Shown here piece after piece: positions 35,790-45,703 of a DNA stretch of 49,493 bases. Position numbers and translations under genes: made by a program. Numbering within the stretch: the stretch's first letter is position 1; the number at the start of each line of letters is the position of its first letter. This stretch comes from Nitrospiria bacterium (GTDB taxonomy: Bacteria; Nitrospirota; Nitrospiria; SBBL01; JAADHI01): positions 1 to 49,493 of the forward strand of contig CALZIJ010000006.1 in assembly GCA_945787655.1 (NCBI GenBank). Reading direction: 5' to 3'. The notes under the pieces are model-generated. The model did no database searches. It saw only the letters and a list, made by a program, of their open reading frames with translations, and was not told the origin of the DNA.

Positions 35790-38700
35790 TTGAGATATTT
35801 ACCATTTTTTTCTCGCATATTCCCCTTGTTTATTCTGGTTTTTATCCTAATATTATTTCCTTATTCAGGATTTTCAGCCACATCAGATCTCGAAAAACGC
35901 TTTGATGAAGCCGTTGCACTCTTTCAACAAAAACAAGATAAAGAAGCCGAAAAATTTTTTTTGGAACTCTTGCAAGAAGACTCTTCGCTCGTCAGGCCAC
36001 ATCAATTTCTCGGACTAATCTATGCCCGTACTCATCGTGTTGAAAAAGCAATCCAAACCTTTGAAAACATGATTCAATCTTCACCCAGATATTGGGGAGG
36101 CCATTTTGGCCTTGGCCTTGTCTTAAAACAAGTCAAGCAATTTGAACGCGCGAAACAGGCATTCCGACTCGCCATTGCCTTTTCTGGAAAAAATCCGCAA
36201 GCCTGGTTTCATTCTGCTGAAATTCACGAAGCCCAAAAAAATATGGCAGACGCCATTTCCGCCTATCTAAAAGTAATCAAAGAAGGACAAGCCGGATCGA
36301 AAGAAGTCCTCGCTGCCACTGAACGGCTGAATGAAATAGGGAAAACACCCGAGCAAGGGACCATTATTCAAGGCCTCTTAAAAGGAGCCGAGACCACGAT
36401 CAAATCAGGAGACCTTAAGGGGGCCATCCCTTTTTATGAAGAAGCAATCCAACTCTTGCCAGAAGGCAAACAAATCCGACATACATTGGGAAAACTTGCT
36501 GCCCAGGCCGGGGAAGTTGTCAAATCAGAAACCGTCCTTCTTGAAAGTATTCGAATCGATCCCGTGTATTTACCTGCACGACTTTCTCTCGGCCGACTTT
36601 ATGAACTCACCGGACAGCGGGAAAAAGCCATTACCGCTTATGAGACCATGCTAGTGATCAGCCGGGATGAAACCATCCCTGAAATTCGTGCCGCAAAATC
36701 TCTTCTTTTCCCATTACTTGATTTACATGAAATTAAAGATCTTACGGACGAAGCCAATACGCTCGTTGAAGAAGAAAAACTCGAAGAAGCGGAAACGGCT
36801 TTTAAAACCGCGATTGAACTCGACCCGGAAAACACCATTCTTATCTACAACCTGGCACAGTTCTATCACCAAACCGACCGGCATTTCTTTGCCGAAGAAG
36901 AAGTGTTAAAAGCCCTTGTTTTTGATCCGGAATCCAAAGGGCTCCTCCTCCTTTTGGGGAATATCTACCAAAAACAACGCCACTACCTCCAGTCAATCGA
37001 ATTCTACGTGAAAGTACTTTCCCTTTCAAAAAACCAAAAATCCCTCCCCTACCGGGAAGCGTTATCGGGCATCTTTCAAAGCGCGGTTTTACTTTCAAGA
37101 GCCCGGGTCAACGCCAGCACTCCTTTTGCGGAAGGACTCCGGCACAAAGAAAAAGGAGATTTGGAAAAAGCGCTGCCGTTGATCAAATCCGCATCAGAAA
37201 TCGTACCGGAAAGCCCTATTCTGGCTTTTTATCTTGGAGAAACATACCGGGAAAAGGGAGAGATAGAGCGGGCTTTTTATCATTTAAAAAGGGCAGCCGA
37301 TCTTCATTCCGCCTTTTACAGCACACGTTTGGCACTTGCCCGCGTCGCTATACAACAAAAAAAATTCTTTACAGCGATCACATCCTATCAACGGTTATTA
37401 CAACTTCAACCCGATACATTGATTCAGTACGGGATTAAACGAAAATCCCTTGAAAAAGAGTTCATAGAAAGCATACAAGCATGGCAGAACGCGCGTGAGT
37501 TAACACGTGAACTGTTTCAAAAAAGTATCACGGCCAGCCGCCAGGGAGAACAGGGACAGGCTTTGTCCCTGTTGTTTGATGCCCTGCTTGAAGAACCGGA
37601 AAACCCGTCACTGCTTTTTTCATTGGGCATCGCCTATGTGGCTTCCAAAAAATGGGACGATGCGGAAAACCTTTTTAAACGCCTGCTCGAAATTTATCCG
37701 GATTATCCCGGCGCACATATCCGCTTGGCCTCAGTTTATGAGGCTAAAAAATTACTTTTCGAGGCCAAGTGGGCCTACGAAGCCTTATTAAAAAAGAAAA
37801 CAAGTCCCCATGCTGAAAAAGACATGGCAAAAAAACGTCTCCAGGATATCAAATTAACAATAAAGAGGCACCAAATTGCTGATCGGCATGAAAAAAGGGG
37901 GGTTGCTTTTTTAACTGCCGAAAAACCGGACCCGCGACTCGAGGCAATCGCACTTTGGGATTTGGAGCAAGCAGTCAAACTCCGACCGGATGCGGCCCGT
38001 TTTTATTTTAACCTTGGCCTCATGCAGGAAAAACAGATCTTTGGAACAGAGGGCATGACCGAAATAATGGCCAAAAAAATTCGAGCAAACCCCAATTTAC
38101 TGGATAAGCCGATAAAGTCCTATAACCAGACCATTCGTAAAAACCCGAACTATCTGCCCGTTTATGCGCGTCTTGCCAGATTACATGCAGCAAGTCAATC
38201 CCGCGAAAAGGCAATCAAGGTCTATCAAAATGCCTTGGCCAGAGGCTTCAACTCTGAATCCGAGCCGGTCATTGAAATTCAAAAAAGGCTGGATGCCCTT
38301 CAAAAACGGTATTCAGGACGCATTGGTTTAAATACAGGCATCGACAGTAATTTTACATTAACCACACCGGCCCAAAAAGATTTATTCAATAGTTTTTCGC
38401 TCGATTTCGCCTATATTCTATTTAGAAGGCCGGGCATAGAAATTCCCATCTCCTACAGACAGCAAACAACAGCATACTACCGCCAGCAAATTCTCTTGAG
38501 TAACCACGGACTCTCCCTGGCCATAGAGCAACAGATTTCCTTTCCTTTAAGTTACCGGCTGGAAGGGACCTATCAAGCGGGTTTAAGCGAAGGGACGGGA
38601 CTTTCTTCTCTAACCACCCGTGGTTCAGCCTCCATCACTTATCGGGCGAAAATACCCTCAGTCACCTCATTTAGTTATAACTTTACCCGTATCGAATTCA

Positions 38701-39176
38701 AGCAGCTTGAAAATTTGAACCGGGACGCTCACCAGGCCGGATTTTCATTGGTGCAAAGACTCACGGATAAGGACGAAGCCAGCCTTTCCTATAATTTCGT
38801 CACTCAAAGGACACCAAAAGCCCAAGACAATACTTTTGATGGACATCAACTCGTTATGGGATACCAGCACCTGTTTAAACAAAATATTCGCTTCAGGAGT
38901 TCAGGCAGCGTTTTTCTACAAAACTTTCTTCATATTGATTCTAATGGGGGAATTGAAAGAGAAAACAAATTCTATTCCTACGGATTTGGTCTGACCCTTC
39001 CCTGGACCAGTCAGGCAACTGTTTACGTGGACCATGTCCTGCAAAAAAATCATTCAAACCTGGGGCCTGTCACTTTGGGGAGAGCGATAGAAGACATCGG
39101 CGCGGACCCGGATAACCCCGGTCTGGGGGATTACACGAAACGCCTGTGGATGGTGAGGGTTGATATTGCGTTTTAA
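35790..39176 (+). CDS. TPR-repeat outer-membrane beta-barrel protein (Slam/PgaA-like architecture)
   Basis: A 1128-residue protein. The TTG start leads to a signal peptide (hydrophobic 6-28). From about 30 to 835 it is built of tetratricopeptide repeats, e.g. RVEKAIQTFENMIQSSPRYWGGHF and DDAENLFKRLLEIYPDYPGAHIRLASVY. From about 840 to the end there are amphipathic strands beginning SGRIGLNTGIDSNFTL and ending VRVDIAF; by hand I count about 14. TPR plus barrel is the plan of Slam (surface lipoprotein assembly modulator) and of exopolysaccharide exporters PgaA/BcsC. The neighbour is a giant lipoprotein, which favours a Slam-like role by context only. Confidence 0.8.
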   Translation: MRYLPFFSRIFPLFILVFILILFPYSGFSATSDLEKRFDEAVALFQQKQDKEAEKFFLELLQEDSSLVRPHQFLGLIYARTHRVEKAIQTFENMIQSSPRYWGGHFGLGLVLKQVKQFERAKQAFRLAIAFSGKNPQAWFHSAEIHEAQKNMADAISAYLKVIKEGQAGSKEVLAATERLNEIGKTPEQGTIIQGLLKGAETTIKSGDLKGAIPFYEEAIQLLPEGKQIRHTLGKLAAQAGEVVKSETVLLESIRIDPVYLPARLSLGRLYELTGQREKAITAYETMLVISRDETIPEIRAAKSLLFPLLDLHEIKDLTDEANTLVEEEKLEEAETAFKTAIELDPENTILIYNLAQFYHQTDRHFFAEEEVLKALVFDPESKGLLLLLGNIYQKQRHYLQSIEFYVKVLSLSKNQKSLPYREALSGIFQSAVLLSRARVNASTPFAEGLRHKEKGDLEKALPLIKSASEIVPESPILAFYLGETYREKGEIERAFYHLKRAADLHSAFYSTRLALARVAIQQKKFFTAITSYQRLLQLQPDTLIQYGIKRKSLEKEFIESIQAWQNARELTRELFQKSITASRQGEQGQALSLLFDALLEEPENPSLLFSLGIAYVASKKWDDAENLFKRLLEIYPDYPGAHIRLASVYEAKKLLFEAKWAYEALLKKKTSPHAEKDMAKKRLQDIKLTIKRHQIADRHEKRGVAFLTAEKPDPRLEAIALWDLEQAVKLRPDAARFYFNLGLMQEKQIFGTEGMTEIMAKKIRANPNLLDKPIKSYNQTIRKNPNYLPVYARLARLHAASQSREKAIKVYQNALARGFNSESEPVIEIQKRLDALQKRYSGRIGLNTGIDSNFTLTTPAQKDLFNSFSLDFAYILFRRPGIEIPISYRQQTTAYYRQQILLSNHGLSLAIEQQISFPLSYRLEGTYQAGLSEGTGLSSLTTRGSASITYRAKIPSVTSFSYNFTRIEFKQLENLNRDAHQAGFSLVQRLTDKDEASLSYNFVTQRTPKAQDNTFDGHQLVMGYQHLFKQNIRFRSSGSVFLQNFLHIDSNGGIERENKFYSYGFGLTLPWTSQATVYVDHVLQKNHSNLGPVTLGRAIEDIGADPDNPGLGDYTKRLWMVRVDIAF

Positions 39177-40623
39177 GAGCGGAGAATATCTTTCTCCGTC
39201 TTTTTATACCATGGCCCTGAGCTGCCTTTGTCTTTGCTTCATCATTTCTCATCCCAGCCTCTCTTTTGCGCAGCCATACACTGAAGAAGTTTTTTCTTTC
39301 AGTGGCGAAGTTAAAAACGAAACGGCCTTTAGAGTCGTCAGACCCGTTTCTTTTACCAAAATACTCAACTTGCTTAGGCTGGAAGGGCGTTACATCCCCA
39401 ACTCGAAACTACAGGTGACCGCCCGGCTCAGAAGTTTTTATGACTTTGTCTATGATTTTCAAACCATTGACAGCATCTCCCCACGAAGGAATCCACGAAC
39501 AATTCTCTCCGATAATCCCACAGAAGAAGAGCTGGAGCGGATTGACATTAATAACCTTCGGAATGCCCAGTCACTTCAAAAAGACACAGAGCTCAGAGAG
39601 TTCTTCGTCGATTTGATGTTTAGATCAGTGGACTTGAGAATCGGGCGGCAGATCGTCCGGTGGGGCGTCCTCGAAGGGGCAAGAATTACCGATGAAATCA
39701 ACCCGCTTGACTTGCATGAATTTATCCTTCGAGAAGTTCAGGACCGCTATATTCCCCTGTGGATGGTTAAAGCGGATTTTTATCATGGCATTAACAAAAC
39801 AGAACTCCTCTGGATTCCAGATCTGGAATTTCACCGTCCCGCAAAACCGGGCAGTGAGTGGGAACAGCTCCAACGCCTGGAAAACCTTGAGGAGCCGGCC
39901 CAAAACTTTAAAAACAGCGAATGGGCCATCAGAACCGCCTTGCCTCTTGGACAGTGGGATGTTTCATTCAGTTATTTTTATACATGGGACGACTTCCCTT
40001 CTGCTTTCAGAACCATATTCGACCTGGGCCAGTTTGGCGTTCCACCCGGCGTAAACTTTGATCCCAGGCACACCCGGCTCCACATCCTGGGCGGATCATT
40101 TTCAAAAGGGTTTCAGACATTTGTATTCAACAGTGAAATCGCCTATATCCACGGGAAACAATTCGGGACACGTTTGGGGAATTTCAACCCTGATTCCGGC
40201 CGGTTTGAAGGCACCGTCCTTACCCTTGGTGAAAAAGAACGGGATTATTTAAAATACGGAATTGGCTTTGATTTCAGATTTCTCGGCTGGGAAACGTCGT
40301 GGATGGCCATTCAGCAATTTATCATAAACCACCAATCAGACATTATTCAGGATGAAACGGACACCTTGTTTTCCTTATTTTTTAGAAAAGAATTTCAATC
40401 CAGCCGGCTTGCGTTTGAAACACTAATTTTATACTTTGTCAATGATATCGAAACCCTCATCCGTCCCAAAGCCACTTACCGCATCAATAACAATGTGAAC
40501 CTGGCCTTTGGAGCCGATATTTTTGAAGGAGAAATTGGAGGGCCGCTTCCGGGAAATTTTAATTTTGTCGGATTTTTTAAAAACCATGACCGGGTATATG
40601 TGGAAATCAGCTATGGATTTTAA
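39160..40623 (+). CDS. DUF1302-like outer-membrane barrel protein
   Basis: A 487-residue protein with a signal peptide ending near LSFAQ. The pattern ELREFFVDLMFRSVDLRIGRQIVRWG, followed by RITDEINPLDLHEFILREVQDRYIPLWMVKADFY, is the DUF1302 signature. The end VYVEISYGF has the C-terminal Phe of outer-membrane barrels. DUF1302 proteins often occur with RND-type exporters; function is unknown. Its TTG start overlaps the previous gene by 17 nt; a TTG at 39166 has a better-spaced GAGGG. The ATG at 39211 would shorten the signal n-region. Confidence 0.82.
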   Translation: MILRFKSGEYLSPSFYTMALSCLCLCFIISHPSLSFAQPYTEEVFSFSGEVKNETAFRVVRPVSFTKILNLLRLEGRYIPNSKLQVTARLRSFYDFVYDFQTIDSISPRRNPRTILSDNPTEEELERIDINNLRNAQSLQKDTELREFFVDLMFRSVDLRIGRQIVRWGVLEGARITDEINPLDLHEFILREVQDRYIPLWMVKADFYHGINKTELLWIPDLEFHRPAKPGSEWEQLQRLENLEEPAQNFKNSEWAIRTALPLGQWDVSFSYFYTWDDFPSAFRTIFDLGQFGVPPGVNFDPRHTRLHILGGSFSKGFQTFVFNSEIAYIHGKQFGTRLGNFNPDSGRFEGTVLTLGEKERDYLKYGIGFDFRFLGWETSWMAIQQFIINHQSDIIQDETDTLFSLFFRKEFQSSRLAFETLILYFVNDIETLIRPKATYRINNNVNLAFGADIFEGEIGGPLPGNFNFVGFFKNHDRVYVEISYGF

Positions 40624-40651
40624 ACCGCATACACTACGGGCAACAACACCC

Positions 40652-43600
40652 ATGTGGATGGTTATCCAGAATTTAAAAATAAAGCCTGTTGTTCAAACGA
40701 TGTTTTTCGTACTGCTGTTTAGCCTCGTCTTTCTTTCTGCATGCACGCCTGACCCCGACCCGGATTGTTGCATTGGTGGAGGAGACCGCCGGGATGCTCC
40801 CTTCTCCACAACATATAATTTTCAGTTTAAAACCCGGGCAAGCGACATCGTCGCACCCAATCCAGACCGTTTGCTCAGGATATTTTCGGAAGCGGATATC
40901 CTGACACTGATTCAAGCGGCATCTACGGAACAGCTGATCGAAAATGGCTTAATCGGTGGACAAGTTCATACCTTCGACGGCCCTGCACGGGAAGTTTCAC
41001 TCCGCGTGACCGATACAGACGGTAATCTTATTGGCCGTATTAACGGTCCCACCCGCAATCTTTTTTATAACGGTTTGGGTCAAGTTCCTGATTTACTGAT
41101 TGATCGGGGGACAGGCGATGAAGGCACCTTTACGCTTTTTAGCGTGCCGCCAGGTGACGTTTTTTTTCAAGCCGAAAAAGGCGGCCGCGGAAACAGCCGC
41201 ATCACCTCCTTTAAAGAATCTGTTTCCTTAGGGCGCCTTGATGTTCTTCCTGTTTTTCCAGACCGAATCGAGGTATTAGGAGTGGTCAGCAATGCCTCAA
41301 CAGAAGGCGAATCCAGAATTACCAATCCACTGGTTTCTTTTTTTGGCTCCACCGTCACGGTCACAGGCAATGCCGAAGGGCGGTTTCTTCTGCCCGCCGA
41401 GCTGGGGCTTCCGACACAAGGAGAGTTTTTAATTCAACTCAAAGCCCCTTCGACCGATTTTCGGGAAACCGTCCTCCCTTTTTCCACCCCAATGGCGGAT
41501 GTTTTAAGCAGAACGCAGGCCTTCGACCCGCTCACCATAGACCGGCTTTTACTGTTTCCGGAGACAGAAATTCAGGGCATGGCCTCCGATGCGGGCCTAT
41601 CACTCGGAAGCAATTGGGGAATTATTACCGGAAGGGTCCGGGCCGATAGAGACGGGACGGGCCAAGGCAACGCCTCCGTGATTGCGATGAACTCAACCGG
41701 AAATCAGCTCAACGAAAAAGACGGACAACAACGACTTTTCTATTTTAATGCCCCCGGTGGCGCTGGGCAGCCCCTGTCACAATCCAACCTGGACCCGACA
41801 TTGACACAAACAAGTGATCATGCTGGTTTCATTCTTTTTGTAGACGACTGTGCTTCGAATAAAACCGTCTTTCTTCATGGATATAAATCTTCTATAGATG
41901 AAGAGATCGAACCCGCTTTGTCCACAGGACGCGCAAGGGCCTATTGCGAGGCGGGGAAAGTGATGTTTCAGGACATTCGCTTGAATTTTATACCGGATTT
42001 TACCGATCCGCCAATCGTCACGGTAGAGATTACCGGAAACATAAAAAATGAAAACGGCCTCCCTGTCTCAGGGGCCACGGTTTCATTGGTGGGATCAGCG
42101 TTTACCCCTCAAACAAGCAGTGACGACACATTTAGCATTACACAAAATATTGCGGATCAGGTTTCTCCAGTATTGGCGAATAGTGATACTACCTTCAGGG
42201 TCGCTTCGGAAAACCATCTTCCCACCTATCAAAAAATTTTTAGCGGTCCAGAAGGCGGGAAACGAGACCTCACGATACTTCAGTCCTCAATGGGTGAACT
42301 CTGCCTCCCTTCAGGGAACCTCCATATTTTGGGAACGGCCCGGAACCTGGGACTGCTTGACCCATCACGCGCCAGTCTCGCTTTGGAAGGCATTTCCGTT
42401 GAAGTGGTTCAACGGGACGGGAGTCCCGCAGGCCGTGTGGTCTACCCTGGCGGAGACACCAAAACAGCGGCGCAGGGCCAATTTGCCGTTTGTGATCTTC
42501 CGGAAGAAGGGCTGTATCAAATTAAAGTCACTTCTCCGGAAGATTCGGGCACAGTAATGGTTCAAAGTCATGCAGACGGCGTCTTTTTCATGTCCATGAC
42601 GGTCAACAAGGCGCTTCCCAAAACCGTCACATTAAATGGGCGTGTCAAAAGCTTGATGGCCCCCGACGAAAGCCCAACCGCAATTGGCAACATGAACCTG
42701 GTGGTTCACGGGACTGGACAGCAATTTACCTCAGATGCTTCCGGGAATTATGCCATGGCCCTTGGCAGCAACGGTCAATATATTCTTCAAATGGAAAAAG
42801 AAGGGTTATTACCCGCCTTGAATTATCACGTCGAAACGCCTGTTCAAATTACACAAGCCGATCATCCGCCACTGATTACGCTTTCACAGGAAGACCTGGA
42901 AACCCTGGCCGGCGAGGCAGGTGTTGCCTTGCTGGAAGACACAGGTATTGTCGCCGGGAAAACATTGTCACGAAAATTTTCCAGCAGCGGAACCGCCATC
43001 TCGACGGTCTCCGATCCTCCGATCGGACTTTATTCTACTTTTATGAATGATGATGGACACGTGGATTTGCTTTCTGTTTCCACTTCGGGAGAAACGGAAC
43101 TCTATTTCGGGGACGGCACGGGCACATTTACTCCCAAATCCCTTCCATGCCCCAATTTATCCATCTCACCACAAGCCGCTGAAGTGAGAGATTTTAACCA
43201 GGACGGTCGAATGGATTTGGCTGTCATCGGGGACTTCGGCTTTACAATTTTTCTGGGCGCGATTGACGGTTGTTTTGAACGCCTGCAAACCATTCCACCC
43301 CACACCCCCGACCCGGCAGCAGGGGAAACAAAAGATCCTGAACTGGGGGGAATCCCACAAGCATTCAGTATTACCGATTTAACCGGAGACGGGTTCTTCG
43401 ACGTATTAATAGCAACGGCGGCGGAACCCGGCCTGACCCGCCTGGTCAACCAAAGGGACGCCGTATTTACCCCGGTCAGAATGGATGGATCCTGCGGCGC
43501 CGCTCCGCTGGCCGTCGTAGCGAGGCAGTCCGCAACGGGTTTGCTGGATATTATCCTTGCAGATGCCGTTGAAGGGATCTGTGAAATCACTTTCAATACC

Positions 43601-44506
43601 GATGAGTCCGCCTTTGCTCCGATTCAACTCACACTCCCCGACGGAGTGTCTTCTGCAAAAGTGATTGCCTTACACGCGGTTTCTTTAAACGGCGATACCA
43701 TCCCCGACCTATTGGTCATTCATCAAGACGGCGCGGCGGTCTTCCTCGAAGCGCCCCTTCCTCGTGATGAAGCCGATGGAATCACAGAACGCCCTCTGAT
43801 AAGCGCTTTTACAGCTCCCGACGGATTTACACTTTCTGCCGCGCTTCTTGCCGATATTGACCGGGACAACCGCAATGACATGATCGTTGGTGGAGCAGGC
43901 GGAACCCTGACCCTTCTGGGCAATGGGGACGGAACCTTTAGCACCACACTCCCCGTTTCAACATCTGCCAGTACTCATCTGAGTTTGGCCGATTATAATG
44001 CCGACGGGAAACCGGATCTGATGATCCTGGAATCTTCAAATTTGAACCTGTTTTTTGGGGAAAATTCACCTATTTCCGGGATGACCCTAAACGCGTTGAA
44101 CGAATCGGGGCAGCCCGTCGGCCGCCTCGCGTACATGGATGCGACAGGGCGTATTCAAACGGACGCGACATCCACGAATGAAAGCGGACGCTTCATCTTT
44201 TTTAATGTCCCTCCGGGATTTACACAAATTCTGGTAACTGGCGGCGGAGCAGGAAACAGCTACGGCACGACGCTGTCCGGAGGGCTGTCTTATTTTCATG
44301 TTAATACAAGCCTATTCTCAACGACCCAGGTCCATATTTCTGGAGAAGTCATCAACCCCACTGTCGGCGTCTTTTCCGGTATTTCTGTGGAAGACATTCA
44401 AATTACTCCGCTCGGTACAGGTGTAGAAACCTTTTCCGGCCCGGAAGGACAATATGAACTTGATTTGGGGGCAAACAGTACGTTTATTATGAAGCTTGAT
44501 CCTTAA
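40652..44506 (+). CDS. giant lipoprotein with carboxypeptidase-regulatory-like domains and an FG-GAP/VCBS beta-propeller
   Basis: A protein of about 1284 residues. The upstream frame extends further, but ATG 40652 gives a lipoprotein signal with lipobox FLSAC (Cys31). The middle contains several Ig/CarboxypepD-reg-like modules (e.g. VEITGNIKNENGLPVSGATVSLVG; TLNGRVKSL...). Residues about 795-1125 hold six FG-GAP/VCBS calcium-loop repeats: DDGHVDLL, FNQDGRMDLAV, LTGDGFFDVLI, LNGDTIPDLLV, IDRDNRNDMIVG and YNADGKPDLMIL, as in integrin-type beta-propellers. A final Ig-like module ends in NSTFIMKLDP. It lies right after the TPR-barrel and DUF1302 genes, a plausible exported adhesin or surface-bound partner. 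The cargo function is unknown. No clear Shine-Dalgarno. Confidence 0.8.
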   Translation: MWMVIQNLKIKPVVQTMFFVLLFSLVFLSACTPDPDPDCCIGGGDRRDAPFSTTYNFQFKTRASDIVAPNPDRLLRIFSEADILTLIQAASTEQLIENGLIGGQVHTFDGPAREVSLRVTDTDGNLIGRINGPTRNLFYNGLGQVPDLLIDRGTGDEGTFTLFSVPPGDVFFQAEKGGRGNSRITSFKESVSLGRLDVLPVFPDRIEVLGVVSNASTEGESRITNPLVSFFGSTVTVTGNAEGRFLLPAELGLPTQGEFLIQLKAPSTDFRETVLPFSTPMADVLSRTQAFDPLTIDRLLLFPETEIQGMASDAGLSLGSNWGIITGRVRADRDGTGQGNASVIAMNSTGNQLNEKDGQQRLFYFNAPGGAGQPLSQSNLDPTLTQTSDHAGFILFVDDCASNKTVFLHGYKSSIDEEIEPALSTGRARAYCEAGKVMFQDIRLNFIPDFTDPPIVTVEITGNIKNENGLPVSGATVSLVGSAFTPQTSSDDTFSITQNIADQVSPVLANSDTTFRVASENHLPTYQKIFSGPEGGKRDLTILQSSMGELCLPSGNLHILGTARNLGLLDPSRASLALEGISVEVVQRDGSPAGRVVYPGGDTKTAAQGQFAVCDLPEEGLYQIKVTSPEDSGTVMVQSHADGVFFMSMTVNKALPKTVTLNGRVKSLMAPDESPTAIGNMNLVVHGTGQQFTSDASGNYAMALGSNGQYILQMEKEGLLPALNYHVETPVQITQADHPPLITLSQEDLETLAGEAGVALLEDTGIVAGKTLSRKFSSSGTAISTVSDPPIGLYSTFMNDDGHVDLLSVSTSGETELYFGDGTGTFTPKSLPCPNLSISPQAAEVRDFNQDGRMDLAVIGDFGFTIFLGAIDGCFERLQTIPPHTPDPAAGETKDPELGGIPQAFSITDLTGDGFFDVLIATAAEPGLTRLVNQRDAVFTPVRMDGSCGAAPLAVVARQSATGLLDIILADAVEGICEITFNTDESAFAPIQLTLPDGVSSAKVIALHAVSLNGDTIPDLLVIHQDGAAVFLEAPLPRDEADGITERPLISAFTAPDGFTLSAALLADIDRDNRNDMIVGGAGGTLTLLGNGDGTFSTTLPVSTSASTHLSLADYNADGKPDLMILESSNLNLFFGENSPISGMTLNALNESGQPVGRLAYMDATGRIQTDATSTNESGRFIFFNVPPGFTQILVTGGGAGNSYGTTLSGGLSYFHVNTSLFSTTQVHISGEVINPTVGVFSGISVEDIQITPLGTGVETFSGPEGQYELDLGANSTFIMKLDP

Positions 44507-44603
44507 TACACTTGTTATAATAATTTATGAATAGTAGAGAGAACGTCCTCTCAAAATTTTAAAGAGGTAATGCGGTTTGTATTTTCGGGCCCTGGATTAA
44601 AAG

Positions 44604-44915
44604 ATGAGTCACTTTTATTCGGATATCGATGACGATTCGATAAAAAAAGAGAAGTCAAAAGCCCGGATCCTCCGAAGCAGTTCCTGGTGGAAACGACGGC
44701 GCAGTACGGGCCTGTGCCATTATTGCGGACAGAAATTTAACCCTGCCGATTTAACAATGGACCACCTGATTCCCATCAGCCGAGGCGGAAGAAATAACAA
44801 GGGGAATGTCGTCCCGGCGTGCAAACCTTGTAACAACAAAAAAAAATACCTGCTGCCCACCGAGTGGGACGCTTACCTCGCCAAACTGGACCAACCAACG
44901 TCAGAAGAAGACTAA
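44604..44915 (+). CDS. small HNH endonuclease-domain protein
   Basis: A 103-residue protein. It has CHYCG and CKPCN zinc knuckles around MDHLIPISRGGRNNKGNVVPAC, the HNH catalytic fold (DH, N). Such stand-alone HNH proteins occur in many genomes, sometimes beside defence or mobile DNA genes; there is no such neighbour here. The first 30 residues are charged. It is transcribed towards the PEP-CTERM gene and ends before a shared terminator. Substrate unknown. Confidence 0.88.
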   Translation: MSHFYSDIDDDSIKKEKSKARILRSSSWWKRRRSTGLCHYCGQKFNPADLTMDHLIPISRGGRNNKGNVVPACKPCNNKKKYLLPTEWDAYLAKLDQPTSEED

Positions 44916-44954
44916 ACCTACCCTAAATCTTCCCTTTGATAAAAACGGGAAAAA

Positions 44955-44994
44955 AGGGGGCAGTGACTTCTCGTATGAAAATTCACTGCCCCCT
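44955..44994. terminator. bidirectional terminator between the HNH and PEP-CTERM genes
   Basis: A 12-bp perfect stem AGGGGGCAGTGA/TCACTGCCCCCT spans a 16-nt loop. It is followed by TTCTATTT on the plus strand and TTTTTTCCCG on the minus strand, and sits between converging genes. Confidence 0.8.
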
Positions 44995-45036
44995 TCTATT
45001 TGTGGCTTTTCCGCTTAAAAAACCCGGACGAATGAT

Positions 45037-45666
45037 TTATCCGGTTGATTTTTTAGCATTTATCTGACGCTGCCGTTTTAAATGATAGAGTGCCAGGCCA
45101 AGCATGCCAGACCCCATCAAGATCATCGTGCTGGGCTCCGGGACCACATGAAGCTGTCCTTCCTCTGCCGTCAAGGTTAAAATCTCCGCATTGAGTCCTT
45201 TGACATCAATGCCAAAAACAGGATCGGCTGAAAAACCAAGGAGACTCGTTCCAGTTGAAAGCCCTTCAAAATGAAGAGAAGCCAGTACAAAACTGTCTGG
45301 CTGGTTGATAGACAGACTGGTGTCATCCCATAAAGACAGTTCGGCGATATCGACGACTCCCGGCGTAGAAACAATATCTGCATCCTGAAAAGACAAGCCC
45401 GGCACGCCTAAATCAAGAAATGAACCGAACTGCACCTCTGTGATTGAAGCAATAGAGGCATCAAACGTGACATCCAGATCATAAGCGGAGACAATTTCTC
45501 CGACTAAATCGGAAACGACAAGATCAATCCAGGCCGTATCGCTGGTCAAGATACTGGTTTCACTCGTCTGAAAACCAATAGTGATCGCTGATACAAGCGC
45601 TGGTATCTGGATTGATACACAGATCATCCCCATTAAAATCCATTTTTTCAAACAAAGTTTATGCAT
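45037..45666 (-). CDS. PEP-CTERM protein with a cohesin-like domain
   Basis: A protein of about 209 residues from ATG 45666 (an earlier ATG at 45681 overlaps the GGAGAAGAG ribosome site). It has a signal peptide (KKWILMGMICVSIQIPALVSA), then about 120 residues of strands typical of cohesin-like modules (AWIDLVVSDLVGEIVSAYDLDVTFDASIASITEVQFG). The end is VPEPSTMILMGSGMLGLALYHLKRQRQ: the PEP motif, hydrophobic helix and basic tail recognised by exosortase. It would be anchored or released at the surface. The exosortase gene is not in the window. It lies 37 nt after the dockerin gene. Confidence 0.9.
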   Translation of the reverse strand: MHKLCLKKWILMGMICVSIQIPALVSAITIGFQTSETSILTSDTAWIDLVVSDLVGEIVSAYDLDVTFDASIASITEVQFGSFLDLGVPGLSFQDADIVSTPGVVDIAELSLWDDTSLSINQPDSFVLASLHFEGLSTGTSLLGFSADPVFGIDVKGLNAEILTLTAEEGQLHVVPEPSTMILMGSGMLGLALYHLKRQRQINAKKSTG

Positions 45667-45703
45667 AGTCTCTTCTCCCATGAAATGAAATTAAAACCCG
45701 ACA

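Noticed and set aside
44604-44915. HNH gene as part of a mobile intron or defence island
   Set aside because: No reverse transcriptase, integrase, restriction or toxin-antitoxin gene is nearby; kept as a stand-alone HNH protein.
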